64,000 bases of DNA from Euryodendron excelsum. Lineage: Eukaryota; Streptophyta; Magnoliopsida; Ericales; Pentaphylacaceae. The stretch lies in the NCBI GenBank assembly GCA_033060915.1, contig CM065388.1, forward strand, positions 29,228,001 through 29,292,000, in the 5' to 3' direction. Under the pieces are notes generated by a model. The model saw only the letters and a list, made by a program, of their open reading frames with translations, made no database searches and was not told the origin of the DNA. Of this stretch, positions 35,744 to 47,498 are shown piece after piece (position 1 is the first letter of the stretch; every line of letters starts with the position of its first letter). Position numbers and translations under genes: made by a program.

Positions 35744-37070
35744 GAATATAATGAATATTTATGATTCAGATAGCCAGATGTGTATAATGATATATGAGCA
35801 GGGATACATATTTAGGATTATTATGATGTGATGATGTATGCCTATTACATATTTAGATATGACATTGAATTACATTGGTGACTTTTGTTTTCAAAAGGTG
35901 CTAAGCCTTATGTATGCGAAGCTCATGCCGAAAGTTTTATAAAAATGCACACATAACAAAATGGATGATTTGTGAACAACCACCCTCGGGGTGCTATCAA
36001 ACTTCTACATCCACGAAATGATAACTCCTTCTTTTTAAGGGTTTGGCCTCTCCCTTGGCCCAACCTTACGTTAATTGGATGATGATAGCACCTCGTACCT
36101 TTCTCATCATTTTGATCGATTCTGACTTTCTACTTAGGTCGGTGTCTGGGATTATTTGGCTTGAACTCTTAACCCTTGGGGGTGGCTTAGGTAACTACCT
36201 ACTCGAACTTTAGCAGAGCGATAAGTACCCGGTCTTTCAATCTAAAGAGGCTTTGTTTTAGAACTATAACGTAGGCTAAGTTACGGGGTTTTGAGAATCA
36301 AGTGGGATATGCAGGCTCAAATTTGATTTTTTTTAGTAGGGTTTAGATCCACATCATCCTTAATCTATCTTCTAATGAGGGTTTCCCCCTTAATACCCTT
36401 CTTCTTGTCTCGATAATACTTTATTCTCATTTAGATCAAGCAATGCCTTTCGATCGGAGAGGGCTTTACGAAGGTTGTAATGTTGGCTAAGGTTTTGGGT
36501 TTTAGCAAGGAAAGGTAAAGGCTTGAACCTATCACTTCTATGGGGTTTCCTTAGTACCTAGGATCAATTTAATAGATTCGATCAATTAGCACTCGCCATG
36601 TCTTTTTACTTTTTGATTCACACTTCTACTAGGTTTCTCCTTTTTTTTTTTTTTTTTTGAGGCAGATACATTTACAATTCTTCTTACTTGGATATATTTT
36701 CTCTCAGTACTTTCATCTGACCTATTGTGGGTGGTGATCACTGGGGGGGGGGGGGGGGGAAGGACCATTCTTGGCCGAGTCTTCTACTATCGGTTTGCCC
36801 TAGTGCGTGGGAATGATTCTAGGTCAGGGTTGATAAGATATCTTTTGCTTTTCACATGGCACAACTAGGTTGACCAAAGGGAATCTTTTCCCTTTTTTTT
36901 TTTGGAAAATGGAAAGATGGCTCATCTTCCTTTTAATAGTCTGGTTACTAATCGCTTAGCTTCAGTGTCTTCTCAGTGTTGTTTTCTAGGTGGTCTCCTC
37001 GCTCACTCTCATCTTCACTCTTTTCGAAAAGTTTATCATCTAGCGAGTGGTTAACTCATGCTATCACACC
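35744..37070. other. Pol-less internal region of E3, left part
   Basis: Homologous to 49350-51010 in E5 and continuing after the solo LTR at 41521. It holds no recognisable pol motif. It carries two homopolymers, 18 T near 36641-36658 and 17 G at 36743-36759, which are likely length-variable or assembly-sensitive. The small reading frame shared by E2 and E5 is broken here. Confidence 0.55.
37066..37070. repeat. Target-site duplication ACACC, left copy
   Basis: Repeated at 41516-41520 across the solo LTR. Confidence 0.9.
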
Positions 37071-40000
37071 TGTAAGCACCCCATTTTTGCTCGCTCGGCA
37101 GTCTCTAGTCCATCCAGACTTTTATTCAAGTCAATATGGACGTATTCCAATCTAAATCAACTTCCAAGTCTAATTCCGTCAATCGATCGCTTCGCGAGCC
37201 CTTTGGGCCCAAATAGAGGCAAAATGACCAAAATGTCCTCAGGGGCATTGTTCAGTCCAATTCCAGTGGGCATGTCTTCTCGAAGAAGGTAAGTCCCTTT
37301 TTCCAGTCCAATTCCAATTCCAATTAAATCTGGCACACCCGAGAAAGTTGATTCCTTGAGGCAATAAGTCCATCCTGTCTTACACGTTTCTGAACAAATT
37401 CTTCGGAATGGTAAGTTCCTTTAAACCTGTCGACCGAGACAAAACTCCAAGTCCCCGAGATGGTAGAACGGTCCACCTTTGGTGCCTGCTAGCCCGCCAA
37501 TGCAGAAATGTTCATTTCGGCACACCTTTCGAGAAAGTTGATTCCTCAGGCGCTAAGTCCACCTAGCAGCTTCTAGAGATTAGACAGTCTCTGGAATGAT
37601 CGTGACCTGTTAGAGTAATAGATATACTCGTAAACATTGCAATCGTTAGAGTGATGGAAACACTTGTAAACAAGTCGATATAGGGAATTGCCAGCAAACC
37701 CTTGTGTCACTGGACCGTCGTCAGAGTGATGGAAACACTCAAAACCCAGGTCAACACCGGTGCCAGCTAGCCCACTTCGGTGAAAAATGACCAACCTACC
37801 CCTAGGGCCATTTTTGGTATGTTTCTCGAGACACTACCTAAGTTCTCAGAACGATAAGTCTACCCTTCCAGGATTGTCTTAAAGACAATCTGGCATGTTT
37901 AGGTGCCTTCCAGTTAGTTTCGGGCCAATTCCGAGACATTCCAGTCAAGATTACCATTTTGCCCCTAGGCATCCAAACGTCCCGAGAACCACACCGGCTC
38001 TGGGTATTAAACCGATAACCTTCTGGGACATTCTAAGTAATATTTTCGAATCTCAAGTCTTATTTCGGGACATTTCGAGTCCATCCCGGCAGCTTTCCGT
38101 CTTGTTGACTATTTTGCCCCTAATGGCCCGGTTAACCCCTTCGTCACACTTTAACATCATTTTTCAGATATACTACCCCAAGACACTGTTCTAAGGATTC
38201 CTGTCCCTTTTCGGCTTTCTGGGACATTCCCGACCCCTTCAAATCATTCCCGGACCTTCTGGAGTCACTCCTAGTGAAGTCAAGCTAAAAATTGCATGGT
38301 AGTCACTAGTACAGGCACCCAAATCTTCTGAAGATATATTGTTTGCCGACCTTAAAACTTTCGTAAGTAGCTAGCGTCACTCCTAGTGGCACTAGAAGGC
38401 AATTTCGCCTAGCGCCACTACAACAGGCGCCAGGTCATTCCACTCTCTATAAATACAGAGCCTCTTCCAGCGTGAAAAGGGTCCGCAAACTCAGTCTGAA
38501 AACTCAGCTCTTCGATATACAGAGCTCGTAGCCTCCCCAAACCCTAGTTTTCTTCGGTTTTCCAAAACCCTGGCCTCCATACACAAACTCTGGTTCCTAT
38601 ACACTCCCATACACTCACATACACTCATATACACTCATACACTAGCCTCCAAAGCCTCCATTGAAGACTTGAAGTGCTGCAACCCGAAGCTCCCGAAAAT
38701 CAAGACAAGCCATTGAAGACTGAGGCAAAGCAAAGCAAGGATCGAAAGCAAACAAGCAAATAAAACCAAGCAAAACAACGTGAATAAAACAAGACACAAG
38801 GTAGGCTCACTCTTTACATTTAAGCACTCCCCTCTCTCTCTTCTCTCTCTGAACCCACTTGGATTTTCTTTTATTTTAATCCCCTATCTTTTTCCTCCCA
38901 TTTCTTGCATGCTTGAAATAAGGGACTTCCCAGTCCATGTGTAGGATCAGGCTATGGAATGTCACCGTGTCGGGGGCTTTCTATTAGTCTAACCGGAGAC
39001 CACGTGGATTCGGCCCCCTTGATTATGTGGTGAAGCTTTAACCTTGTATGTTCATGACCCCAACTTGCATTGTGCATATCATGGTCTTGCATTCCTCCAG
39101 AATTTGTTTTCAAAACTTGCATCAAAACCGTTTTCAAAACTTGCGTTAAATCTTCTTCTTTAAAACTTATTTTCAAAATTACAATCCTAAGATGATTCTA
39201 GCATTTCCATTGTTAGGGTTGCTTTAGGAAAGTGCTACATTTAAAGTGACTAATATGGTCCATATTTTCATTCTTGTTGTTTTCAAAACCACTATCCTAA
39301 AGTGGTTATAGCCTTCTTATGGTTAGAATCGTTTTAGGAAAGTGAGATATTTTTATGAACATTCCAAAAACTCTCTTTTTAAATATCTCTTAAAAATCTC
39401 TTTTCCAACGTACTTTCTAAAAACTCTCTCCAATCTTCTTTTCAAAATTCTTTTCCAAAATTGTTTTCTAAAAACTCCCTTAAAAAATCTATTTTCCAAA
39501 ACTCTTTTCAAAATCCCTTTCCAAAAACTTTCTTTTCAAAATTCGCTTTTCAAAAACTCCTTTTTAAGATCTCTTTCCAAAGCTTCTCTTTCCAAAGAAT
39601 CTCTTAAAGTTTTACTTTCTAAAATCCCTTTCGAAAAAACTCTCTTTCCAAGTTCACTTTCTAAAAACTTTTCTCTAGGATTTTCTTCCAAAAATCTCTT
39701 TCCTTGAAGCCCAAGTCAAACCCTAGAGCAAATGATTAGGAACCCCTAATTTTCCTTCTCAAAAACATGATTTTTCAATCTTACCTTAAAACCAAGGTTT
39801 CCAAAATCTCCTTCCTTACATCTAAGTTATAAGTTTCCAAAACCTACTTTCTACATCAAAACTATGGTCTTCCAAATCGAGGATTTACAAAACTTCACCT
39901 TCCAAATCCATGCCAAATCCAATCTTCCCTTTATGAAACCAAATCCAATCTCCTCATTTAGGGAACTAGATATAATCCCCCGTTTTTTGAAACAAAATCA

Positions 40001-41515
40001 AAACACCTCTTTTAGAAACAAAATCCAATCATTTGTTTTAAGAAATAGGAATCTTAATCCTTCCAAATCCAAATCTTTCCTAATTCAAATCCTTCCTAAT
40101 CTCATTCTTTCCTAAACCTTAAGTTTCCAAAACTTAAACTTTCAAATCTTCCCTTAAATTTTAAGTTTTCAAACCTTTTTTAAACTTAAACCTTTCCTAA
40201 TCTCAAGCATTTCTAAAACTCAAATTTCAAATCTTTCCATATCCTAAACTTTCTAAATTTCAAAACTTTCTAAATCCAAAACTTTCTTAAGTCAAAACTT
40301 TCCAATTTCAAAACTTTGCTATTTCGAAAATGTTCCTTTTTCCTAAAATGAAACTTTTCTTATTTCAAAACTTTCCTAACCTGAAAACTTTCCTAAAAGG
40401 AAACTTTCCTAAAACGGAACTTTCCTATTTTGAAACTTTCTTAATTCAAGCCTTTCCTAAATCCAATCTTTCCCTAATCTTCCAAGTCTAACAGTCAAGT
40501 CAAATCTTTCTTAAACCTCAAGTCTTTCCTAAATCCCATCTTTCCTAAGTCTAGGTTTTTCAAAACTCTATCTTTCCAAATCTAGTCTGGGTTCTCTTTT
40601 AAGGGTCAAATCCTCTTTCAAGTTGAATTCTAGGTGTAAGTTCAATCCTGATTTCAAATCCTCTATTCCCTTTTTTAAATCAAAATATATTTTTCAAATC
40701 AAACATTCTATTTTCTATCAGACTCTTGTCCAAACTACGACTGACCTGATTCCTCAAAAGGGATACGTAGGCAACCCTCATGGGTGCGGTCATAACTTTT
40801 TTCCAACTTCTAATTCCATGATCTATTTCAAACTTCCAATTCTAAATTTCTATTTCCAAATCTCTATTTCCAATCTCCAAAACTTTCTTTCAAAATCAAA
40901 TCTATCTTTTCAAATCAAATCAAGTTCCTTTCAAGACTATTTCCAAATCTATTTTCAAACTCTCTTCTCTTGTAATTGCATATCATGCATCATTCTTTTA
41001 AACATTCTTTTCTAAAGTGGATAGAATTGGACATTTGTTAATCGAAGGCTTTATTAGGTGAATCTAGGGTGAATAGACATGTAGGTACCGCAAGGGCAGG
41101 GTAGGGTGATGGCTTAGTGCGTCTTCCCTACACGTAACCAAACTCAGAACCTAGGATCACTGTTTTCGAGAGACCAAAATGGAGTTATTTTAAAAAAAAG
41201 GGCTTAAATATTTTTCAAAGGTTGCCAAACAACCTATTTTCTTAAAAAACCTCTCTTGAGGAAGTATTTTCAAAATCGTTTTTAAAAACCTTAAGTGTAG
41301 TCTTTGGATTGTGCTTAGTTTTTAGGTGAGCTAACTCGCCTTAATCAAGTTAGGTGGCTATTCCAAATTGTTTTCCAAAAGCCCTTCATTCAAATTAATT
41401 TTTGATTCAAACCTGGTCGCACTCATTCTTCTAGGAGGATGAGTTATAACAAGAGAGTACAGTATTTTTTCCGCTTGTGTGTGTATTCCTCGAGTGCAAA
41501 AATCTAGGCTCGACA
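37071..41515 (+). mobile_element. Giant LTR, copy 6 (solo LTR, plus strand)
   Basis: 4445 bp from TGTAAGCACCCC to GGCTCGACA with a perfect ACACC duplication on both sides and no internal sequence. It splits the pol-less internal region of E3; the flanks join to match the intact E2 sequence near 9030. It is the only complete copy readable directly in element orientation: U3 37071 to about 38475, TATA box 38448-38456, donor 38801, U5 array 39345-40740, PBS-like TTAGGTGGC near 41347. Confidence 0.93.
38366..38800 (+). promoter_or_regulatory. LTR copy 6 promoter and leader exon
   Basis: Palindromic GGCGCC-type blocks at 38380-38432 (partly decayed), then CTATAAATA at 38448-38456. The leader of about 320 nt has no ATG and contains AAACCCTAG and repeated ATACACTC units. 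It ends CACAAG|GTAGGC at 38800/38801. Several AATAAA motifs lie shortly before the donor. Confidence 0.6.
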
Positions 41516-41520
41516 ACACC
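41516..41520. repeat. Target-site duplication ACACC, right copy
   Basis: Matches 37066-37070. Confidence 0.9.
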
Positions 41521-41756
41521 CTTCAAGTTAGATCTTCCATAAGATCGCACCCCCCCTTTTTAGAAGCATTCACCATTCACAAGAATATGAGATAATAGTA
41601 TTTGAATGAAAAGCTATTTCTTTATTACTTCAACAAAAAGTATAAGGTTCGTATAGAAATGAAAATGCAGACATAGATTCAAAGGTAGAAAGTAAAGAGG
41701 ATAGAAAGAAAGCGGGTGAAAACATCATTCTCTTGTATGCTTTGAAGAGAACCCTC

Positions 41757-42838
41757 TTAGTTGGGTTTTGGAATGATGTCCACATCCTCGATGCTCCATC
41801 CATCATTTAGATCCTCAGACTAGGTGAGGTAGGTGAGTGCTCCTTTTGGGGTTCTGGGTGAATTGATAGTGATGGTGCAGTTATCAACTTCATTGACTCC
41901 CTTGTTTTCCTTCGTTACCTCCTTAGCTTCTCCGCAAAGCAAGTTAGCTAATTCATCTCTTTCTAGTTCGAACAGCTCTGCTGGTGCTTTTGGCTCTTTA
42001 AGGCCCCAACCCATGTCTTCACAGTCAAATTTAATTTCTGGATAGAGATTCTTTGACAGGTTGAGCTCGGCCGTGGCATACTTTGGGTGCAAGAATTCAT
42101 CTCCCCAACTGTTGGTGATCACACTTTTGGCAGGGATCTCCTCTACAGGTAGGAACTCTTTAATTAGCCAGCCAGAGGGGTCGTGTACTTCATTTGGAAT
42201 GTAGAGATAGACTGGGCATGATTTGATTTCCTCCTCCTAGTCACTTTCTTCATCAATTTCCCAATCTTTCTTAGATTAATCCTCGACCAGGAGCTCCTCT
42301 AGTTCATCCCCCTCTTCTATTTCCTTTAGTACCAGATTGGCATTGTGATCCGACAAGGGGTTTGTGGTCACAATAAGAGTAGGAGTTAGGTTCACCAGCT
42401 GTATATCAATGGTCTTGTTATCTATCATGTCTTGAATTTTGTGCTTGAGAGAGAAGTAACTTTCCGTGTCATGCCCTTGGCCACCCGAATGGTATTCTCA
42501 AGTGAGGGTGCCATTGAAGGTTGGAGGTAAAGGGCTTGGCAATGGATAAGCCGGTATGGGCTTCAATATGTTGTTCTTTAAGAGGTTATGGTAGGCTTTT
42601 TTCTGGGTACAGGCTAAGGTATCAAAGGTACAGATGCGTCAAGCTAGCCTATTAAAATTGGGTCGTGCCCCAGTGGGGATAAAGTGGGGCATTTTAGCGG
42701 GCATGGTTAAGGTGAGTATGGGTAGTATCGGATGTGACTAGAGTGGTGGACAGTATTATGGTGGTTGAATAGGCAAAATGGCTGACACCTCACTCTTCCT
42801 TTTTATTACTCCCCTTGTAGTGGGCACCTTTCTAGACT
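41757..42838 (-). pseudogene. gag: gag C-terminal fragment of E3
   Basis: Aligns with the last part of the E2 gag frame. It includes the SEVSAILP region near 42780, the zinc-knuckle-like segment (about 42440-42500), the acidic tail, CPVYLYIPNEV, NSWGDEFLHPKYA and the terminal SIEDVDIIPKPN before the stop at 41757. In-frame stops occur (for example 41820, and a lost Trp near 42238), but the frame can still be followed. The N-terminal half, leader and PBS are missing: at about 42834 gag joins directly to LTR sequence just downstream of a TATA box. Confidence 0.75.
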
Positions 42839-44478
42839 GAGTTTGCAGACCCCTCTTATGCTGAAGGAGGTTCTGTATTTATAGAGAGAGGAATGACCTG
42901 GCGCCTATTGTAGTGGCGCCAAGTAAAATTTTCTTTTAGCGCCACTAACAGTGGTGCTAGGCCAAATTTTGCCTTGCCACCACTACTAGTGGTGCCAACC
43001 ACTTAGGAAAGTTTTTAAATCGGCAAGCAACGTATCTTCAGAAGATTTGGGCGCCTGTGCTAGTGACTACCATGTAATTTTTTGCCTGGCTTCACTAGGA
43101 GTGGCTTTGGAAGGTTTGGGAATGATTTGAAGGGGCCGGGAATGACCTGGAAGGCTGGAAAGGAATAAGAACCCTTAGAATAGGGTCCCAGAGGTATTAG
43201 ATTTGAAAAATGATGACAGGATGTGTTTGGAGGGTTGACCGGGCCGTTAGGGGCAAAATGATCAATTGGACCAGGAAACTACTGGGATGGGCTTAAAATG
43301 TCCTGAAAAAAGACTCGAGGTTTGGAAACATTATTTAGAATGTCCCAGGAGGTTACCGGTTTGTTACCCAAAGCCAGTGTGGCTAGAAGAGGCAACCGAC
43401 CCACAAGGGGCAAAACGGTCATTCAGCACTAGGTTTGCCAGAATTGACTCAGAATGATCCAGAAAGATAATAAAAGGTCGAGAATACTATAAAAAGCATT
43501 CTCGGGAGGTTACCGGTTTGATACCCAGAGCTGGTGTGGTTCCTACGGCGTTTCGATGCCTAGGGGTAAAATGGTCATCTTGACTAGAAAGTCTCAGAAT
43601 TGGCCTAAAAATGACTAGAAGGCACCTAATCATGCTGGGTTGCCTTTAAGACAATCTTGGAAAGATGGACTTACCATTCTGAAGACTTCGGTACTGTATC
43701 GAGAAACATGCCAAAATGGCCCTAGGGGCAGTTTGGTCATTTTTTACCGAAGTGGGCTAGCAGGCACTAGTATTGAGTGTTTTCGCCACTCTGATGGTGG
43801 TTCCGTGATACAGGGGTTTGTTGGCATTTTCCTATATCGACCTGTTTACGAGTGTTTCTGCCACTCTGATGGTTGCAATGTTTACGAGTACTTCCGCTAC
43901 TATGACGGTTGCGATGTTTATGAGTACTTCCGCTACTCTGACGGTTCGCGATTATTCCCGAGACTACCTGATCTTGAGAAGCTGCTAAATGGACTTAGTG
44001 CTTGAGGAATCAACTTTCTCGAAAGGCGTGCCAAAACAGATATTTCTGCATTAGCGGGCTAGTAAGCGCCAAAGGTGGACCGTTCTACCATTTTGGGGAC
44101 TTGGGTTCTCGTCCTAGTCGGCGAGTTTGAAGGGACTTACCATTCCGAAGAGTTCACTCGGAAACGTGCCGGATTGGAGGGTCTTACCACCTTGAGGAAT
44201 TAACTTTCTCGAAAGGTGTGCCGAATTTAATTGAAAATAGAATTAGAAAGGGGACTTATCGTCTTCAAAAAGACGTGCCTATTCGAATTGGACCAAACAA
44301 TGCTCCCAAGGGAATTTTGGTCATTTTGCCTTTATTCGGGCCCAGCGGGCCTACAAAGCGATGGATTGACTAGATTAGACTTGGAAAGTTGATTTAGATT
44401 ACAAAACGTCCATATTGACTTGAATACAAGTTTGGACGGACTGGAGACTGCCGAGTGGTCGAAAATGAGGTGCTTACA
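42834..44478 (-). mobile_element. Giant LTR, copy 7 (U3 plus start of R only)
   Basis: The plus strand ends GAGGTGCTTACA at 44478. The left edge is a breakpoint about 40 bp downstream of the TATA box (42876-42884 on the minus strand), so U5 is gone. It abuts E3 gag, but it is closer to the main subfamily than to E3's 3' LTR. It may therefore be the E3 5' LTR after gene conversion, or the end of an unrelated insertion. The flanking 5-mers AGATG (22874) and ATCCT (44479) do not form a duplication. Confidence 0.75.
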
Positions 44479-44557
44479 ATCCTCAAAACCCTCAACCATT
44501 CCAACAACCCCACAAGCCTTTCCACCACCACTACAAACTTTCCAAGGACAATCGATG
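44479..44557. other. 79-bp unassigned spacer between two truncated LTRs
   Basis: C-rich sequence unlike the giant LTR. On the plus strand one frame is open throughout and rich in Pro, Gln and His (QNPQPFQQPHKPFHHHYK). It may be host DNA at an integration site or part of another element's gag. It is too short to decide. Confidence 0.4.
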
Positions 44558-46162
44558 CACTAAGAGTGGCACCAGGCCAAATATTGGCTTGGCGCCACTA
44601 CTAGTTGCGCCGGCCAGTTAGGAAAGTTTTAAGGTCGGCAAGCAACGTATCTTGAGAAGATTTGGGCACATGTACTAGTGACTACCATGCAATTTTTAGC
44701 CTGGCTTCACTAAGAGTGACTCCAGAAAGTTCGGAAATGATTCAAAGGGGCCGGGAATGACCTAGAGGGCCGAAAAAGGACAGGAACCCTTAGAATAGAG
44801 TCCTGGAGGTATTTGACTTGAAAAAGGAAGATAAAATGTGTTGGAAGAGTTGACCGGGCCATTAGGGGCAAAATGGTCAACCAGGCTGAAAAGCTGCCGA
44901 GACGGACTCAGAATGTCCAGAAAGAAGACTCAAAATTTGGAAACATTATTTAAAATGTTCCCAAGAGGCTACCGGTTTGATACCCAGAGCTGGTGTGGTC
45001 GGAAAAGGCAACCGGCCCATTAGGGGCAAAATAGTTATTTTGCATCGAGTTTACGAGAACTGACTCGAAATGATTCGGAAAGATAAAATGAAGGTCAAGG
45101 ATACTATAAAAAGCATTCTCAGTAGGTTACCGATTTGACACCTAGAGCCAGTGTGGTCCTCGGGGCGTTCGGATGCCTAGGGGCAAAATGATTATCTAGT
45201 TCGGAAAGCCTCAGAACTGGCCCAAAACTGACTAGAAGGCACCTAATCATGCCAGATCATCTCTAAGACGATCTTCAAAGGGTGGACTTACCGTTATGAG
45301 GACTTAGGTATTAACTTGAGAAACATGTCGGAAAATGGCCCTAGGGGCAGTTTGGTCATTTTTCACCAAAGTGGGCTAGTAGGCACCGGTGTTGACCTGA
45401 GTTTTGAGTGTTTCCGCCACTCCGACGGTGGTCTCATGATACAGGGGTTTGTTGGCAATTCCCTATATCAACCTACTTATGAGTATTTCCGATACTCTGA
45501 CGGTTGTGATGTTTACTAATACTTTCGCTACTTTGACAGTTCGCGATCATTCCCGAGACTGTTTGATCTCAAGAAGCTGCTAAAGGGACTTAGCGCCTGA
45601 GAAGTCAACTTTCTTAGAAGCTATGCCGAAACGGATATTTCTGCATTAGCGGGCTAGTAGGCGCAAAAGGTGGACCGTTCTACCATCTAGGGAACTTAGG
45701 ATCTCATCTCGGTCGACAGGTTTAAAGGGACTTACTATTATGAAGAAACTTTCTCCAGAAAACGTGCCAGATTGGATAGACTTACCGTCTCAAGGAATCA
45801 GCTTTCTCGAGGGAGGGACTAGAATTGGAATTAGAAAGGGGGTTGGAAAGGGGTTTTACCATCTTCCGAAAGACATACCTGTTGGAATTGGAAAGGGGAC
45901 TTACCATCTTCAAAAAGACGTGCTTATTGGAATATGGAAAGGGGACTTACCGTCTTCAGAAAGACGTGCCTGATTTGGAATATGAAAAGGACAATGCCCC
46001 TAAGGGCATTTTGTTCATTTTCCCTTGATTTGGGCCTGAAGGGCCCGTGAAGCGATGGATAGACGAGATTAGGACTAGAATTCTAGAATATGTCCATATT
46101 GACTTGAAATCAAGTCTAGACGAACTATAGACTGCCGAGCGGTAAAAAATAGGGTGCTTACA
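44558..46162 (-). mobile_element. Giant LTR, copy 8 (3' LTR of E5, U3 only)
   Basis: Plus-strand end AGGGTGCTTACA at 46162, followed by the E5 PPT. The left edge at about 44558 falls inside one of the GGCGCC palindromes just upstream of the TATA box, so TATA, R and U5 are missing. Retains 29-bp repeats (about 45400-45545) and GTCTTCAGAAAGACG units (about 45780-45970). Confidence 0.85.
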
Positions 46163-46180
46163 GCTGGCCCTCTTTTTCTG
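46163..46180 (-). other. Polypurine tract of E5
   Basis: The minus strand reads CAGAAAAAGAGGGCCAGC abutting TGTAAGCACC. A short inverted repeat (TCTGTCTTT/AAAGACAGA) follows at about 46177-46201 on the internal side and is also present in E6. Confidence 0.88.
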
Positions 46181-46309
46181 TCTTTACTTATTAAAGACAG
46201 AAAACGATAAAGTAAGAGTCCCATGTTGACTGCGAGGCAGTAAGAGGGACGGATTTTGAAAATTTTTTGACAACGGGGGTTCGAAAATGGATATTGGGCC
46301 CAAAAGGCC

Positions 46310-46614
46310 TTCGAAAATGACTTTTGGCGGGGAAAAGGGCAAAGATGCCTAGAATTTGGAAACTAGCGCCACTAGGAGTGGTGCCTTTGGAAAGTTTAGC
46401 TTGGCGCCTCTGCTAGCGGCGCCAAGCTTGGGATTAAAACCAGAAAAATTCTAGTTCGAATACTTGCGGCATTTGAAGAGTTTTTCAAAAAGTTGAGAGT
46501 ATTTGTGGGGAAACTAACTTGAACCTTGAAGGAGCACTTCTTGGAGACCACAGGTGATTGCCGGAAGGAGACCACGTCGCTAGAAGAGAAGATTTTGCCA
46601 GAGAACTCCAAAAA
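46310..46614 (+). promoter_or_regulatory. Putative promoter and exon 1 of the antisense PMD gene, E5
   Basis: An E2F-like TTTTGGCGGGGAAAA lies at 46322-46336 (one G longer than in E6). Two GGCGCC palindrome blocks follow at 46367-46433, resembling those of the LTR promoter. A presumed non-coding exon ends AAAAA|GTGAGT, with the intron from 46615. No clear TATA box remains in this copy. Assignment rests on the splice sites and the matching E6 sequence. Confidence 0.5.
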
Positions 46615-47497
46615 GTGAGTTTCTAAATTTCTGTTAATTTTGATGTGTAGAATTCAGTTTGAGCCATGTGAATAGTAGAAATTGATGTTTTGAACATTAT
46701 GGTGATGTTATTTTTGCATTTTGCCGTGTGTTTGATTGGATTTGAGTGATTTTACGTGATTATGTGAAGAGGGTTTTCTGCAAGAATTGGGGGTTTGTTC
46801 CTACAGGCTTGGACATTGGGGTTTTTGGCTAGATTTTTATGCCATGTGCCTTAGAAAAATGTGTTTAACAACCGTGTGGAGTTTCATGATTTTTTGAAAA
46901 CTTGACGAATTTTTGATTTTTTTGAAAAATAGAAAACTAATTAGAAAATTAGGAAAATTAAGAAAATTTAAGAAATTGATGAAATTTTTAGAGTTTCAAA
47001 TTTTGAAAAATGTAGGAATATTTTAAAAAACATTTGAAATGATTTTGAGGAATTTTATGACATTTTTGAAAACCATTGATTTATTGGAAAAAAATAAAAC
47101 ATATATTTTGAAAATTTTGAAAAATTTAGAAAGTGTGCGCGAGTGCTGATATGTGATTGTAACATTGTGAAGTGCATGGTTTGTGTTTTGTATTGATGTC
47201 ACGGGTGTTGTAGGACCGTTTCTTAACGAAACATTATCGAAATTTTTAGAAATTAGGAAAAGAGTTGGAAAAGGTTTAGAAATAAAATCTTTTTGAAGGA
47301 AAAAGCCAAAAAAACCCTTGAGATTTGATTTGAAGTTGGAAAATCAAAAGGTGTAGGAAATTTATTTTGACTTATCATTTGAAATCCTTTTATTATTATT
47401 TATATTGTTTATTTTTAGTATTTATTTACTTTATTTCATTATTATCTATCTGCATGCATCCTATATTAACACCTCTTACCTTGGCTTACCTTTTCAG
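46615..47497 (+). other. Intron 1 of the antisense PMD gene, E5
   Basis: 883 nt, AT-rich. Donor GTGAGT at 46615; T-rich end CTTACCTTTTCAG at 47497, one base before the ATG codon at 47499. E3 keeps an equivalent acceptor (28961-28962) and E6 an equivalent donor (63678). Confidence 0.65.
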
Positions 47498-47498
47498 G

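Larger units (their letters stand above)
22879..42838 (-). mobile_element. Element E3: older Tat/Ogre-like copy with antisense PMD gene
   Basis: Minus-oriented composite. 3' LTR (22879-27111), PPT, antisense PMD pseudogene (28963-35743), pol-less region (35744-41756) and the C-terminal part of gag (41757-42838). Two solo LTRs are inserted (29893-34724 and 37071-41515). Removing them and one duplication each leaves about 6.4 kb of internal sequence collinear with E5. It is broken at about 42834, where gag joins an LTR fragment. Its 3' LTR differs more from the others than they do from each other, so it is an older or separate subfamily. Confidence 0.8.

Noticed and set aside
36641..36759. T18 and G17 homopolymers
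   Set aside because: No functional signal; likely slippage or assembly-sensitive sequence in decayed E3.
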